DNA of 48,328 nt from Rhabdochlamydiaceae bacterium (GTDB lineage Bacteria > Chlamydiota > Chlamydiia > Chlamydiales > Rhabdochlamydiaceae), in contig JAIETG010000010.1 of assembly GCA_019745395.1 (NCBI GenBank), positions 98,796-147,123 on the forward strand. Reading direction: 5' to 3'. Below, piece after piece: positions 8,635-16,796 of the stretch (within the stretch, counting starts at the first letter, position 1; each line of letters opens with the position of its first letter). The translations under genes were made by a program, and so were the position numbers. The notes below the pieces were generated by a model that had not been told where the DNA came from, did no database searches, and saw only the letters and a list, made by a program, of their open reading frames with translations.

Positions 8635-8695
8635 TCTCTCCACCTCCAATCAAAATTAAGGCTTCAGTTTCACGACTGAAGCCTTTTGTTTTTAG
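8635..8695 (+). repeat. Attachment-site repeat copy B (tmRNA 3' end plus terminator)
   Basis: The second copy of the 61-bp repeat at 5649-5709. Similarity to a tmRNA 3' end extends further upstream here: GTTCGATTCTCTCCACCTCC (8628-8647) includes the T-loop. The sequence upstream of the T-loop does not fold into a tRNA domain, so this is a recreated 3' end, not a complete RNA gene. The terminator hairpin lies at 8658-8693. Homology to copy A continues loosely to about 8786. Confidence 0.65.
8658..8693 (+). terminator. Rho-independent terminator within att copy B
   Basis: AAGGCTTCAG / CTGAAGCCTT stem with an 8-base loop and TTGTTTTT tail. It lies downstream of the Fic gene and is nearly identical to the hairpin at 5672-5707. 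Confidence 0.75.
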
Positions 8696-8795
8696 CGATA
8701 TACACACAGAAACTCACATTCAAAAACCAAGCCACGTAAAGCTCAATTACGCATTAGACTAGATTAAACTGCATTAAAAACGGTCTCGAAAAAGC

Positions 8796-9407
8796 TTAGA
8801 GTTGCAATACGGTTGGCAGAATTTCTTTAAACTTGTGAGGTTGGGAAATTTCGATATCCTTTAGAAAAGCTTCCTTATCCAAAGCATTCATATGAGGAAA
8901 TAATACTCGAAGCATATCAATCATCTCCTGCGGGGTCAGGATTTGATAAGTTGAGTCTTCAACAAGCCGCAATTCTTCATCCGAATAAAGCCTTTGCAAC
9001 TCGGGCAAAATTTTCGTTTCTTCCTCATGAAGGTGGAGTAGATTATTGCCCACAAACTTACGAAAGGTTAAGTAAAGCTGATAACCTATTTCGACCTTTC
9101 TATCTTGATCTTCTTCACGTATTGCCGCACTGAACAAAGAATCGATTTCTGGAAATGCTGCATCCATTTCTTCGTGCTGATCATGCGCAAGAAGATGCAC
9201 TGTTGCCCCCTTCTTTTCGAGCAATGAATGCAGCTTTTCTTCTTCATACTCTGCATGCCCCTGCAACATGCCAGAAAGATCAGCCCACTCTGCCTTAGCC
9301 TCTTCAATCTCTACATTTTTACGAAAATCAGTTTTAGCAATCAGCCTTTCAAGACTATTCAAAGCTGCACTAACATATTTATGTTCTCTATAGAATTTCA
9401 CTCTCAT
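8796..9407 (-). CDS. Hemerythrin-like (HHE) cation-binding protein
   Basis: A 203-residue four-helix-bundle protein with the histidine/carboxylate pattern of HHE hemerythrin-like domains: H9, H51, E55, H60, H75, H78, H125, H127 and following glutamates. Such domains bind a di-iron (or other metal) centre and serve in O2, NO or redox handling. The C-terminal 60 residues (SDEELRLVE, VLFPHMN) match a remnant found far away at 40771-40956. The gene starts 24 bp after the TetR repressor stop, so the two form an operon. The repressor probably controls it through the operator upstream of tetR. Confidence 0.82.
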   Translation of the reverse strand: MRVKFYREHKYVSAALNSLERLIAKTDFRKNVEIEEAKAEWADLSGMLQGHAEYEEEKLHSLLEKKGATVHLLAHDQHEEMDAAFPEIDSLFSAAIREEDQDRKVEIGYQLYLTFRKFVGNNLLHLHEEETKILPELQRLYSDEELRLVEDSTYQILTPQEMIDMLRVLFPHMNALDKEAFLKDIEISQPHKFKEILPTVLQL

Positions 9408-9431
9408 TTCTCACCTCTTTAAATTAATTTA

Positions 9432-9998
9432 TTAGCCATTCCCTTCGGTGATATATCTAGACAAAACCCTCTTCCTTATCCCCTCTAACGGATAATCAGA
9501 AGGCCCAAGCATGTATTCCAACGAAATACCCTGTAGAATTGACCGCATGTAAGTCGCTTCCATGTCTGGATCAGAAAAACCTAGCTCTAAAAACAACTGC
9601 CGCTCCATTTGAAATATTTTTGCAAACTGTTCTTCATATTTCTGCATTGCTTCATGGATAGCAGCGACACCATCCTCAGTCAAATAAAGCATATTGATAA
9701 ACCTGAGCTTTTCCGTTTTGCTTCTAAGCTCGCCTAAAACAAAATCCACTAGAAATATAAGCCGTTCTTTTGGGTTTGCGATCTCTTTCATCCCTTCTGC
9801 AAGGGGAAAAAAATCTTCTAGTCTTTTTCTTGCAAAAATGACAAGTAAATCTCTTTTACTCTTAAAGTAATGATAAAAGAGAGCCTTTGAGACTCCCGCT
9901 TCTTTCGTTATGTCCTGTATGCTACTTCCATGATATCCTGCCTTAGCAAAGACTCTTATTGCAGCTTCTAAAATTTCCTTTTCACTTCCAGTTCTCAT
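9432..9998 (-). CDS. TetR family transcriptional repressor
   Basis: About 188 residues. The N-terminal helix-turn-helix is typical of TetR: IRVFAKAGYHGSSIQDI, then AGVSKALFYHYFKSK. The C-terminal ligand domain is less conserved. Two starts are possible: ATG 10013 leaves only about 6 nt after the predicted transcription start, while ATG 9998 gives about 21 nt, so I prefer 9998. A perfect 14-bp palindrome lies in its own promoter, which implies autorepression. The hemerythrin-like gene follows 24 bp downstream and is the likely target. The inducer is unknown. Confidence 0.86.
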   Translation of the reverse strand: MRTGSEKEILEAAIRVFAKAGYHGSSIQDITKEAGVSKALFYHYFKSKRDLLVIFARKRLEDFFPLAEGMKEIANPKERLIFLVDFVLGELRSKTEKLRFINMLYLTEDGVAAIHEAMQKYEEQFAKIFQMERQLFLELGFSDPDMEATYMRSILQGISLEYMLGPSDYPLEGIRKRVLSRYITEGNG

Positions 9999-10025
9999 AG
10001 GGATCACTCTCATTTTATAAAGGGT

Positions 10026-10054
10026 ATAATACTCAAAACTGACCGATCGGTCAA
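10026..10054 (-). promoter_or_regulatory. tetR promoter with overlapping palindromic operator
   Basis: On the minus strand: -35 TTGACC (10049-10054), a 17-bp spacer and -10 TATTAT (10026-10031). The perfect palindrome TGACCGATCGGTCA (10040-10053) covers the -35 box and the start of the spacer. Repressor binding there would block RNA polymerase. This is the classic TetR-type autoregulatory layout. Confidence 0.8.
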
Positions 10055-10196
10055 CGTCAAAAACAAACTGACTGATTCATAAGATTAGACGACCTATCCA
10101 AAACACACCTTTTGAGATTATCGAAAAAGACTTTTGGGTTGTATGCTGTTTTTCCAAGGTCCTCGTTCCATCCCCCCGAGAGTCCGATCGACGTTC

Positions 10197-10655
10197 TCAT
10201 AGGTACATTTTCATTCCTTCGTGTGTAGACTTAAAACCAAGCTTTTCATAAAACCTCATGGCATCCACCCGTTCTTTATTCGTTGTTAATTGAATGATCT
10301 TGCATCCCTCTTTTCGAGCTAACGATAGGACTTGATTGATCATCCACTCTCCAACACCTTGTCCTCGGCAAGAAGATGCAATACGAACCGCCTCAACATT
10401 GATTCGTAATCCTCCTTCAAAAGTCAGAGAAGGCATTAGTGTTAAGTGGCATGTACCCACGATTATATCTCTTGATTCTACGACCATCAAAAACTGATTC
10501 GGATCAGCATCAATCCTTATAAAAGCATCTAGATAATTGGATGGAACTGTTTCAAAAAATTTCTCCCTCTGTTTTCCGAATTCATCATCTGCCAACAGAG
10601 AAATGATATCCTCTAAATCGGTTTGTTTTGCTCTTCTAAAAATGAATACGGTCAT
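10197..10655 (-). CDS. GNAT family N-acetyltransferase
   Basis: A 152-residue single-domain GNAT. The acetyl-CoA pyrophosphate loop CRGQGVGEWMI is clear, preceded by strand EAVRIASS. The C-terminal signature DAMRFYEKLGFKS is typical. It presumably acetylates an amine substrate that cannot be predicted from sequence. It stands alone, between the tetR promoter and a 560-bp intergenic region, and is transcribed leftward. Confidence 0.86.
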   Translation of the reverse strand: MTVFIFRRAKQTDLEDIISLLADDEFGKQREKFFETVPSNYLDAFIRIDADPNQFLMVVESRDIIVGTCHLTLMPSLTFEGGLRINVEAVRIASSCRGQGVGEWMINQVLSLARKEGCKIIQLTTNKERVDAMRFYEKLGFKSTHEGMKMYL

Positions 10656-11212
10656 TCTCTACCCCGATTTTAATAAACCCTATCAATCTTCATTACAGTC
10701 AATCGTCACAGTAATATCAATAACACCTTTAATATTTAAACTTTTTCTTCATCCAATCTCCAATCCAAGCTCAGGCTTCGGAATTTCAACCTAAACCCCT
10801 TACTATCAGCGGTGTAGAGCGCATAATTGATACGGAAAATAGATTAAATAAAAATATTAATCTCTGAGAAAAAATCGACTTTAGCCGTTAATCATGAACT
10901 CATTAATTTTTACTAGGAGACAGGATCTAATTACTTGCAGAGATAAGCAAACCTATCGACCTATCTTCTCCAAACAACTGAAGAATCGACCGAAACTTTT
11001 TACTTAGATAGGTTAATTGGAGAAAAATCTCAGTTTTTAATTTTCTTTGATTTCCTTCAAAGATTCTGATACTATTTCAGATATGTTGACAAATTTCCAT
11101 TTTTCATACATCCGTTGTTTCTTCTGTTGCGCGGTTCAGCGCACTAATATCTAATTTTTTTTACATACATATTATTTTATTTATTTTGAAAAAAACTTTA
11201 AACAGGTATTTC
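10656..11212 (+). other. Intergenic region between acetyltransferase and symporter genes
   Basis: No convincing gene lies in this stretch of 557 bases. It contains a possible -35 TTGACA at 11086-11091 for the symporter gene and a short palindrome TGCGC..GCGCA near 11127-11142. It also has an inverted pair, TTCTCCAA and TTGGAGAA, in the 10950-11030 area. None is strong enough to name a regulator. Confidence 0.4.
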
Positions 11213-12442
11213 ATGAACAAACAACTACGTTCTTATTTAATTTTATCTATTTCAATTTTACTTGGCATTGGAACAGGATTCTCTAATCAGCAGGTCTTGA
11301 TAAAAACAGCAGAAGTGATTTCCACTCTTTTTTTAAATTTCCTTTCTATGATCGCAGCCCCTATCGTCTTGTTATCTATTCTTTCAACGCTTATTAACAT
11401 GCGTGGGCTCGAACAAATGAAAAGCCTCGGCAAAAGGATTATTTCTTATACTCTGATCACAACAACCCTAGCTTCTTTAGTCGCTTTGGCGTTCTTTTTA
11501 ATTCTTGATCCCGTCTCTGTCGCTCAAAAAGGCTCCGAGAGTGCAACTGAAATCCAACAGCAACCCTATTTACATTTTATAGAAGAAATCATCCCTTCTA
11601 ACATATTCAAAGCATTTGCCGAAAATAAGGTCATCTCAATTGCATTTCTCGGATTCTTATTTGGCATTACGCCTCACTTCCTTCCAGAAGAGCATCGCAA
11701 TACTCTTCAAAAAGGTTTTTCAGCCTTATTTCAACTATTTTTAAAGATAGCAGGAATCGTCCCTCGCTTAATGCCATTTGCAATTTGGGCGTTTATGACC
11801 TTGCTTGTCCAAGAACTTCAAAATCAAAGTGGCGATACAAGTAGTCTATGGATCTATCTGATCAGCATCGTCTCAGCAAATCTTGCACAAGGAGTCATCG
11901 TCATTCCTCTGCTTTTGAAACTGAGAGGAGTTTCTCCTTGGAGGATTGCCAAAGGAGGATTTAAAGCTCTCTTAATGGCCTTTTTCACAAAGTCTTCAAA
12001 CGCAACTCTTCCAATCACTTTAAACGTGGCAAAAGAAGAATTGGGAATTCGACCGGAAGTGGCAAATTTTACTCTTCCACTTTGCACAGTCATTAATATG
12101 AATGGATGCGCAGCCTTTATTTTGACAACTGTCCTATTTGTCGCAGGGATAAATGGACATGTATTTTCACCTCTGGATCTAACATTCTGGGTGTTCTTGT
12201 CAGTTTTGGCAGCTTTTGGAAACGCTGGTGTTCCGATGGGATGCTTCTTTTTAAGCAGCGCATTCTTGATCAGTATGAATGTCCCTTTAACAACTATGGG
12301 ACTCATTCTTCCCTTCTATGCTCTGATCGATATGGAAGAAACAGCCTTAAATGTTTGGTCTGATTTAAGTGTCGCAGCTATTGTCGATCGAGAAAGCATA
12401 AAAGCTGAAAATTTCGAAAAACCACTCGTTTCAGAACTTTGA
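11213..12442 (+). CDS. Sodium/proton:dicarboxylate symporter (SDF / DAACS family)
   Basis: About 409 residues with some eight to ten hydrophobic segments. Signature regions are FFTKSSNATLP (the serine-rich re-entrant loop) and PLCTVINMNGCA (the substrate/cation NMxG motif). The family imports glutamate, aspartate, C4-dicarboxylates or serine across the inner membrane with Na+ or H+. I chose ATG 11213, preceded by AGGT 7 bases upstream; a TTG at 11186 is in frame but lacks a ribosome site. A terminator follows at 12465. For an intracellular bacterium, host amino acid uptake is a plausible role. Confidence 0.88.
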   Translation: MNKQLRSYLILSISILLGIGTGFSNQQVLIKTAEVISTLFLNFLSMIAAPIVLLSILSTLINMRGLEQMKSLGKRIISYTLITTTLASLVALAFFLILDPVSVAQKGSESATEIQQQPYLHFIEEIIPSNIFKAFAENKVISIAFLGFLFGITPHFLPEEHRNTLQKGFSALFQLFLKIAGIVPRLMPFAIWAFMTLLVQELQNQSGDTSSLWIYLISIVSANLAQGVIVIPLLLKLRGVSPWRIAKGGFKALLMAFFTKSSNATLPITLNVAKEELGIRPEVANFTLPLCTVINMNGCAAFILTTVLFVAGINGHVFSPLDLTFWVFLSVLAAFGNAGVPMGCFFLSSAFLISMNVPLTTMGLILPFYALIDMEETALNVWSDLSVAAIVDRESIKAENFEKPLVSEL

Positions 12443-12464
12443 ATGCATTTCTTCATCTCCGAAT

Positions 12465-12498
12465 AAAAGGCTTTAGCTTCAAAACTGAAGCCTTTTTT
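12465..12498 (+). terminator. Terminator after symporter gene
   Basis: AAAAGGCTTTAG..CTGAAGCCTTTTTTT hairpin with a T run. It overlaps the end of the opposing exoD-like pseudogene, so the hairpin may serve both directions. The stem is another member of the AAGGCTTCAG-type terminators seen at 5672, 8658 and 18755. Confidence 0.72.
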
Positions 12499-13018
12499 TA
12501 GTCAAAGAAAGTAAAAAAGCGAAAGCTAATAATGACACCAAGTAGGCTATAAAACCAAAAGCACCGCGACCTTCCAGCACAACTAATCCAACTAAAAACA
12601 TAGACAGTGCGACTGTTAAATTAGAAAAAGGAATGGGCAGAGGTAATCTTAAAAAAACCCCTAGAACAAAAATACTCTATCCATTTCCCTTTCGGATAAA
12701 AGAAGAATGACACATCCATACGAGTCTTGGATGAATCCAAGACTCGATCTTGCTTCCCAAAGCTAGGATTTTATTCGTGATTTTCTCAAAAGTAAAAAAG
12801 GACATTTTTTTTCTAGGAGCTTGTTTGATAACCAAATGCGATTTCCTAAGAGTATTCTTAAGACTATGAAGGTTCATTGCAAAAACAAATGGAATTGATA
12901 GCCCAGGGACTTGGACAAGCTGACAAAATGGTATAACCAATAGAATAAAAATTAAGGATTTAACCTTTCCAGATAGGATACTCAAAATCTCTACGATAGA
13001 AAGCAGATCATCTTTCAC
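12479..13018 (-). pseudogene. ExoD-like membrane protein with in-frame nonsense codon
   Basis: Codons 1-113 read leftward from 13018 to a TAG at 12677-12679. The same frame continues without shift for 66 more codons, with the expected C-terminal membrane segments (FLRLPLPIPFSNL, then LVGLVVLEGRG), to TGA at 12479-12481. The total of 179 residues fits the ExoD (exopolysaccharide synthesis) family, including the PFCQLVQVPGLSIPFVFAMN region. A single substitution therefore explains the disruption. It looks recent, since no other damage is visible. Stop-codon readthrough or a sequencing error are alternatives. Confidence 0.8.
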
Positions 13019-13132
13019 ATCCTACCGGAAAAGCAATATCGCTTCTTCTAAAATTCTATTTAAAATTAGATTTTGCCTTATGAAAGTTATTGAAGTAGTA
13101 TAAAATAAAACACTTATCCAAGCAGGCCTACC

Positions 13133-14704
13133 ATGATCTTATCTTTCAGAAAATTGTATAAAATGATCGCAATCACTCTTACGATAGCGATGCCACTGCA
13201 AGCTCTTGAAAATATTGCAATTATTGGAGGACAATCGATTGTGATCACGGCGCCAGCTTACGGAGCGCTTATCTCTTCTCCAAACACGGTCAGCCCGCTT
13301 ATGTTTTCAGGAGATTTGGCAGAGTTTGGAAATATCACGAGTGTGTCTATGAGCTCAAATGGAAACAGCCTTATCGGAGGACAGGTTCAAATGGGATCTA
13401 ATCCCGCTTATGCAGCACTAATCTCCCCTACGGCAGAAATCACACCTCTTATTATTTCAGGACTGCCAGGCACACATGGAATCATCAATAGTGTCGCCAT
13501 CAATGCCTCTGGGCAAGGAATTATAGGGGGGCGAGATACCACGGGACCTATCTATGCAGCGCTTGTTCCAACTTCAGGCAATCCACTCCTACCTCTCACT
13601 TTTTCAAATCCCATAGCCTCAGGTGGAATCATTAATACGGTCGCGATCAATGACTCTGGAAACAGTCTCATTGGAGGACAAGGTTTTTACGATCTTCAGC
13701 CCGCTTATCTAGGATCCGTTACTTCTTCTGGCGTCATGACCCCTCTTATACTAACAGGAGGTATCGCAACCACTGGAACGATCTCCTCTGTTGCAATCAA
13801 TTCTTCTGGAAATGGAATTGTCGGAGGACAAGATCGAACAGGATCTTACCCCGCTTATGCAGCACTCATTTCTAGCTCCGGGACTGTCACGCCTCTTATA
13901 CTCACAGGAGGTGTGGCTACCTCGGGAACAATCCTCTCTGTTTCGATTAATTCTTCTGGGAACGGAATTATCGGAGGACAGGATCTAACAGGAACTACTC
14001 CGGCTTATACGGCCCTGGTCACATCTACAGGAACAGTGACTCCTATTATTTTGACAGGTGGAATCTCTACTGCCGGAATCATCAATAGCGTTGCAACTAA
14101 CAAGGCCGGAAACAGCATTATCGGAGGTCAAGATCTAACGGGATCTGAACCAGCTTACGCTGCACTTGTTTCATCTTCAGGAGTTGTAACTCCCCTCTCA
14201 CTTGGAAGTGACATGGAAATCAATGGAACTATTATGACTGTTGCCATCGATGAATCTGGAAATGCCATCATTGGAGGACAAAATCTAATGGGCTCTCAAC
14301 CTGCCTTTGCTGCACTCGTTACGTCTACAGGATCCGTAATTCCTCTTACATTCACAGGAGATATGTCTATCTTTGGATGGATCAATAGCGTTGCTCTGCC
14401 TGGACCTGCAAGTATAGCCATTAGTATAGAACCCCCTACAAATCTTCAAGGCAAACAAAAGGAAAATTCTTTTGGGATTACTTACGAGCTATACAATAAA
14501 CTAACTTGGTCGCCAAGCCCATCAACGGACGTGCTCGGGTTTTATGTGTATAGAGATGGTAGCAAAATCGCAACGCTCAATTCCTCTACATTTAGTTACA
14601 AGGACCATAATAGAAAAAAAGGAGCCCGCTATACTTATTCTATTACAGCATTTAACTCATCCGACAACGAAAGTGAGAAAATCACGATTGTTCTAACGCC
14701 TTAA
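13133..14704 (+). CDS. Secreted eight-repeat beta-propeller protein with Fn3-like C-terminal domain
   Basis: A 523-residue protein with a signal peptide (hydrophobic MIAITLTIAMPLQA; the start may be 13133 or the inner Met at about residue 11). The body holds eight repeats of about 50 residues, each with a SVAINSSGN-x-IIGGQ strand followed by PAYAALV and TPLILTGG. This is consistent with an eight-bladed beta-propeller whose last strand (INSVAL) closes the ring. Residues from about 430 form a fibronectin-III-like domain (LTWSPS, GFYVYRDG, YTYSITAFNSS). The same tail occurs in the proteins at 36208 and 47753. No catalytic motif is seen. The likely location is cell surface or inclusion; a binding role is inferred. 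Confidence 0.8.
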   Translation: MILSFRKLYKMIAITLTIAMPLQALENIAIIGGQSIVITAPAYGALISSPNTVSPLMFSGDLAEFGNITSVSMSSNGNSLIGGQVQMGSNPAYAALISPTAEITPLIISGLPGTHGIINSVAINASGQGIIGGRDTTGPIYAALVPTSGNPLLPLTFSNPIASGGIINTVAINDSGNSLIGGQGFYDLQPAYLGSVTSSGVMTPLILTGGIATTGTISSVAINSSGNGIVGGQDRTGSYPAYAALISSSGTVTPLILTGGVATSGTILSVSINSSGNGIIGGQDLTGTTPAYTALVTSTGTVTPIILTGGISTAGIINSVATNKAGNSIIGGQDLTGSEPAYAALVSSSGVVTPLSLGSDMEINGTIMTVAIDESGNAIIGGQNLMGSQPAFAALVTSTGSVIPLTFTGDMSIFGWINSVALPGPASIAISIEPPTNLQGKQKENSFGITYELYNKLTWSPSPSTDVLGFYVYRDGSKIATLNSSTFSYKDHNRKKGARYTYSITAFNSSDNESEKITIVLTP

Positions 14705-14741
14705 TTTTTTTTGGATAAAAAAATTAACTCAGGAACGGTAC

Positions 14742-14774
14742 AGAGACAGCTCCTCATCTGATAGTCTTGTCTCT
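14742..14774. terminator. Possible weak bidirectional hairpin
   Basis: AGAGACA (14742-14748) can pair with TGTCTCT (14768-14774) between convergent genes. An AT-only inverted repeat TTAATTTTTTT / AAAAAAATTAA at 14701-14728 lies next to it. Neither is a textbook terminator, but both lie where convergent transcripts should end. Confidence 0.35.
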
Positions 14775-14779
14775 AACAA

Positions 14780-15886
14780 TCATTTAAATCCTTTTCTAGA
14801 ATGTTCTTTAATAACTTCTTCCTCACTTTTCAAACGATTAGATTTCATAAATTGCTCAGGGTATCTTGTACCTGAAAATGAACCTATTGGAGCAATTTCA
14901 TCTAATCTACGCAAGTCTTCAGCCGTCAACTCAACTCTAGTCGCTAATAAATTTTCTTCCAAATATCCAACATGTTTAGTCCCGGGAATCGGAATAATGT
15001 TGTCCCCCTGCGCGAGTACCCATGCCAAACAAAGTTGAGCTGGAGCACACAATTTTTCAGTTGCCATTTCCACAATCTGCCGAACAATTTTCTGATTTCT
15101 TTCCATGTGCTCTCTTTGAAAACGTGGAAACATTTTCCTACAATCACCCTCATTATAAAAATCAGATGTCCTATCCAAAGCAGTAAGATATTGACGCCCA
15201 AGTGGTGCGTATGGCACAAAAGCTATTCCTAGCTCACGGCACACCTGCAGGGTTCCATCAATTTCCGGGGTACGACTCATTAAGGAATACTCTGTCTGTA
15301 AAGCAGCAATGTGATGTCTTCCTTCAGTAAACCGCAATAAAGCACTATTGGCTCTTTCTATAATTTCTTTACTAGCCTCTGAGAGACCCACATAATGAAT
15401 TTTGCCTTCTGCTAACAATTCAGCCATAGCATGCATGCTCGCTTCAATATCAGCTCCATCACGTGCAATACGATGTAGATAATATAAATCTATATAACCG
15501 ATTCCTAGACGAGTTAAACTATCTCTACAGCTTTCTTTAATATGCTCAGGACTATTATCTACAACTCGTTTAGTCAAATCCTCTGGATCTCTTCTTACGC
15601 CACATTTTGTCGCAAGGAAATACGTCTCTCTTGAGATTCCATACAAAAATGTACCAAGCAATCTCTCATTGTGCCCCAATCCGTATATCGCAGCGGTATC
15701 AAAAAAATTACACCCCAATTCTAAGGCTCTATTCAAGGTTGCTATGCTGTCAGGTATATTTACCCGACCATAAAATTCTGACATACCCATACAACCTAAC
15801 CCGATCATAGAGACTTTGGGTCCATTTCTTCCCAATTTACGTCTCTCCAACCTAAATGGCTGTTCTGAAAATAAACTATGCATCAT
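14780..15886 (-). CDS. Aldo/keto reductase
   Basis: A 368-residue TIM-barrel oxidoreductase of the AKR family, using NADPH to reduce carbonyl compounds. The catalytic tetrad is recognisable: Asp and Tyr in FFDTAAIYG, Lys in LATKCG, His in YYLHRI. The N-terminal RKLGRNGPKVSMIGLGCMGM and the C-terminal cofactor region IPIPGTKH are typical. Closest in pattern to AKR13/YajO-like enzymes with the GMSEFYG signature. Single gene; a dispersed repeat (15941-15973) lies 55 bp upstream. The substrate is unknown. Confidence 0.92.
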   Translation of the reverse strand: MMHSLFSEQPFRLERRKLGRNGPKVSMIGLGCMGMSEFYGRVNIPDSIATLNRALELGCNFFDTAAIYGLGHNERLLGTFLYGISRETYFLATKCGVRRDPEDLTKRVVDNSPEHIKESCRDSLTRLGIGYIDLYYLHRIARDGADIEASMHAMAELLAEGKIHYVGLSEASKEIIERANSALLRFTEGRHHIAALQTEYSLMSRTPEIDGTLQVCRELGIAFVPYAPLGRQYLTALDRTSDFYNEGDCRKMFPRFQREHMERNQKIVRQIVEMATEKLCAPAQLCLAWVLAQGDNIIPIPGTKHVGYLEENLLATRVELTAEDLRRLDEIAPIGSFSGTRYPEQFMKSNRLKSEEEVIKEHSRKGFK

Positions 15887-15940
15887 CCTAGGTTTTCCCT
15901 CTCGTTAAGGTGTTTATCTAACAACCCTTCATTCATCTTA

Positions 15941-15973
15941 TCAAAAGTTCTAAAATAGAGTCTCTCCACTTCC
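15941..15973. repeat. Dispersed TCAAAAGTTCT..CTCTCCAC element
   Basis: One of six related short sequences (5631, 15941, 16617, 20563, 38655, 39707). Consensus in plus orientation: TCAAAAGTTCT, then about 8 variable bases, then TCTCTCCAC and TTCCAA. Here it lies 55 bp before the leftward aldo/keto reductase gene. Read on the minus strand it contains a possible promoter (TTGTTT, 17 bp, TATTTT). Confidence 0.5.
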
Positions 15974-15978
15974 AAAAC

Positions 15979-16008
15979 AAAAGGCCAGAGAATTTTCTCT
16001 GGCCTTTT
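15979..16008. terminator. Terminator after ankyrin gene
   Basis: Perfect 14-bp palindromic stem AAAAGGCCAGAGAA / TTCTCTGGCCTTTT with a two-base centre. T runs on either strand make it usable in both directions. It ends the leftward ankyrin-repeat gene. Confidence 0.85.
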
Positions 16009-16057
16009 AAAAGGATTCTGAATTTACACAGGTTTCTATTCTTAGCTCAATCCAGGA

Positions 16058-16513
16058 TTAAGAGCCTGCGGCTATAAGGGTTTCAACAACTTCAGTATGG
16101 CCAGCTAGCTCAGCATACACAAGCGCTGTCCTACCATCACTATCTCTAAGATTAACATCAGCATCCATAGCAATCAGAAAGTTAACGGTATCAATATGAC
16201 CTTTAGATGCAGCTTGAATGAGAGCTGTCTGATACCCGATATCTCTAGCGTTAACGTCTACTTCTGCGTATAAGATAAAAAATGCAACCATTTCAGTTTG
16301 CCCATGTTGCGCAGAAAACATAAAAGCTCTATTTACAGCATCAGCATCAACATCTTCAAACAAAACAATTTTGACAACATCTTCAAGTTGATCATCTGCC
16401 ACAGCACTCATGAGCTGATTATTAAGTTCTATTTGCGTTAACGCATACGCAGAGGCGGTAGAAACGGAAAGAAGCGCAACAATGCATAACAATGCATTTT
16501 TAAATAATTTCAT
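16058..16513 (-). CDS. Exported ankyrin-repeat protein
   Basis: A 151-residue protein starting with a clear Sec signal peptide (MKLFKNALLCIVALLSVSTASA). Three to four ankyrin repeats follow; the best are TALIQAASKGHIDTVNFLI and TALVYAELAGHTEVVETLI, preceded by a degenerate AFMFSAQHGQTEMVAF. Ankyrin repeats mediate protein-protein binding and are common in effectors of intracellular bacteria. The signal peptide points to the periplasm or beyond. Repeat-like sequence 16617-16740 lies upstream and a strong terminator downstream. Confidence 0.88.
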   Translation of the reverse strand: MKLFKNALLCIVALLSVSTASAYALTQIELNNQLMSAVADDQLEDVVKIVLFEDVDADAVNRAFMFSAQHGQTEMVAFFILYAEVDVNARDIGYQTALIQAASKGHIDTVNFLIAMDADVNLRDSDGRTALVYAELAGHTEVVETLIAAGS

Positions 16514-16616
16514 AACAAAATCTCCAGAGATGATGCGTTAATAAACTTTAATTTGAATTTCAGATCGAGAACATTTTCAAACAAAAAATCTAAACAGGCA
16601 TGTATTTTTTTTCCAC

Positions 16617-16740
16617 TCAAAAGTTCTACAATAGAGGATCTCTTCCACCAATCAAATGAAGTCTTTTGCTTCTAACTATATATAATAAGAAACCTAAACC
16701 GAAAAATTCAGATGCGCAAAGCTCAATTACGCAGCATTTA
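16617..16740. repeat. Degraded third copy of the att region
   Basis: The segment begins with TCAAAAGTTCT (16617-16627), then GATCTCTTCCACCAATCAAA. It shows a decayed terminator-like AAGTCTTTTGCTTC stretch and ends with AAAGCTCAATTACGCAGCATTTA. The order matches 5631-5800 and 8635-8765 (tmRNA-like end, hairpin, TTACGCA motif), but with many changes. It probably marks an older island junction. Confidence 0.5.
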
Positions 16741-16796
16741 GGTTCACGGAAAGAAACCTTTTCTTAAAAGTCCAATCTTTTACAAAAGTTGTACTT

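Noticed and set aside
8500-8660. Complete tmRNA or tRNA gene upstream of CTCTCCACCTCCA
   Set aside because: No D or anticodon arm and no acceptor 5' strand can be found; only the T-loop/acceptor end is present, as expected for an att scar.
10537-10794. 85-codon open frame on the plus strand
   Set aside because: Half of it is antisense to the GNAT gene, and it lacks protein-like features.
11186-11212. TTG start for the symporter
   Set aside because: ATG 11213 has an AGGT ribosome site and fits family length; the TTG has none.
13300-14400. DNA-level tandem repeats as a mobile or phase-variable element
   Set aside because: The repetition follows the 50-residue protein repeats of the propeller gene and is explained by them.
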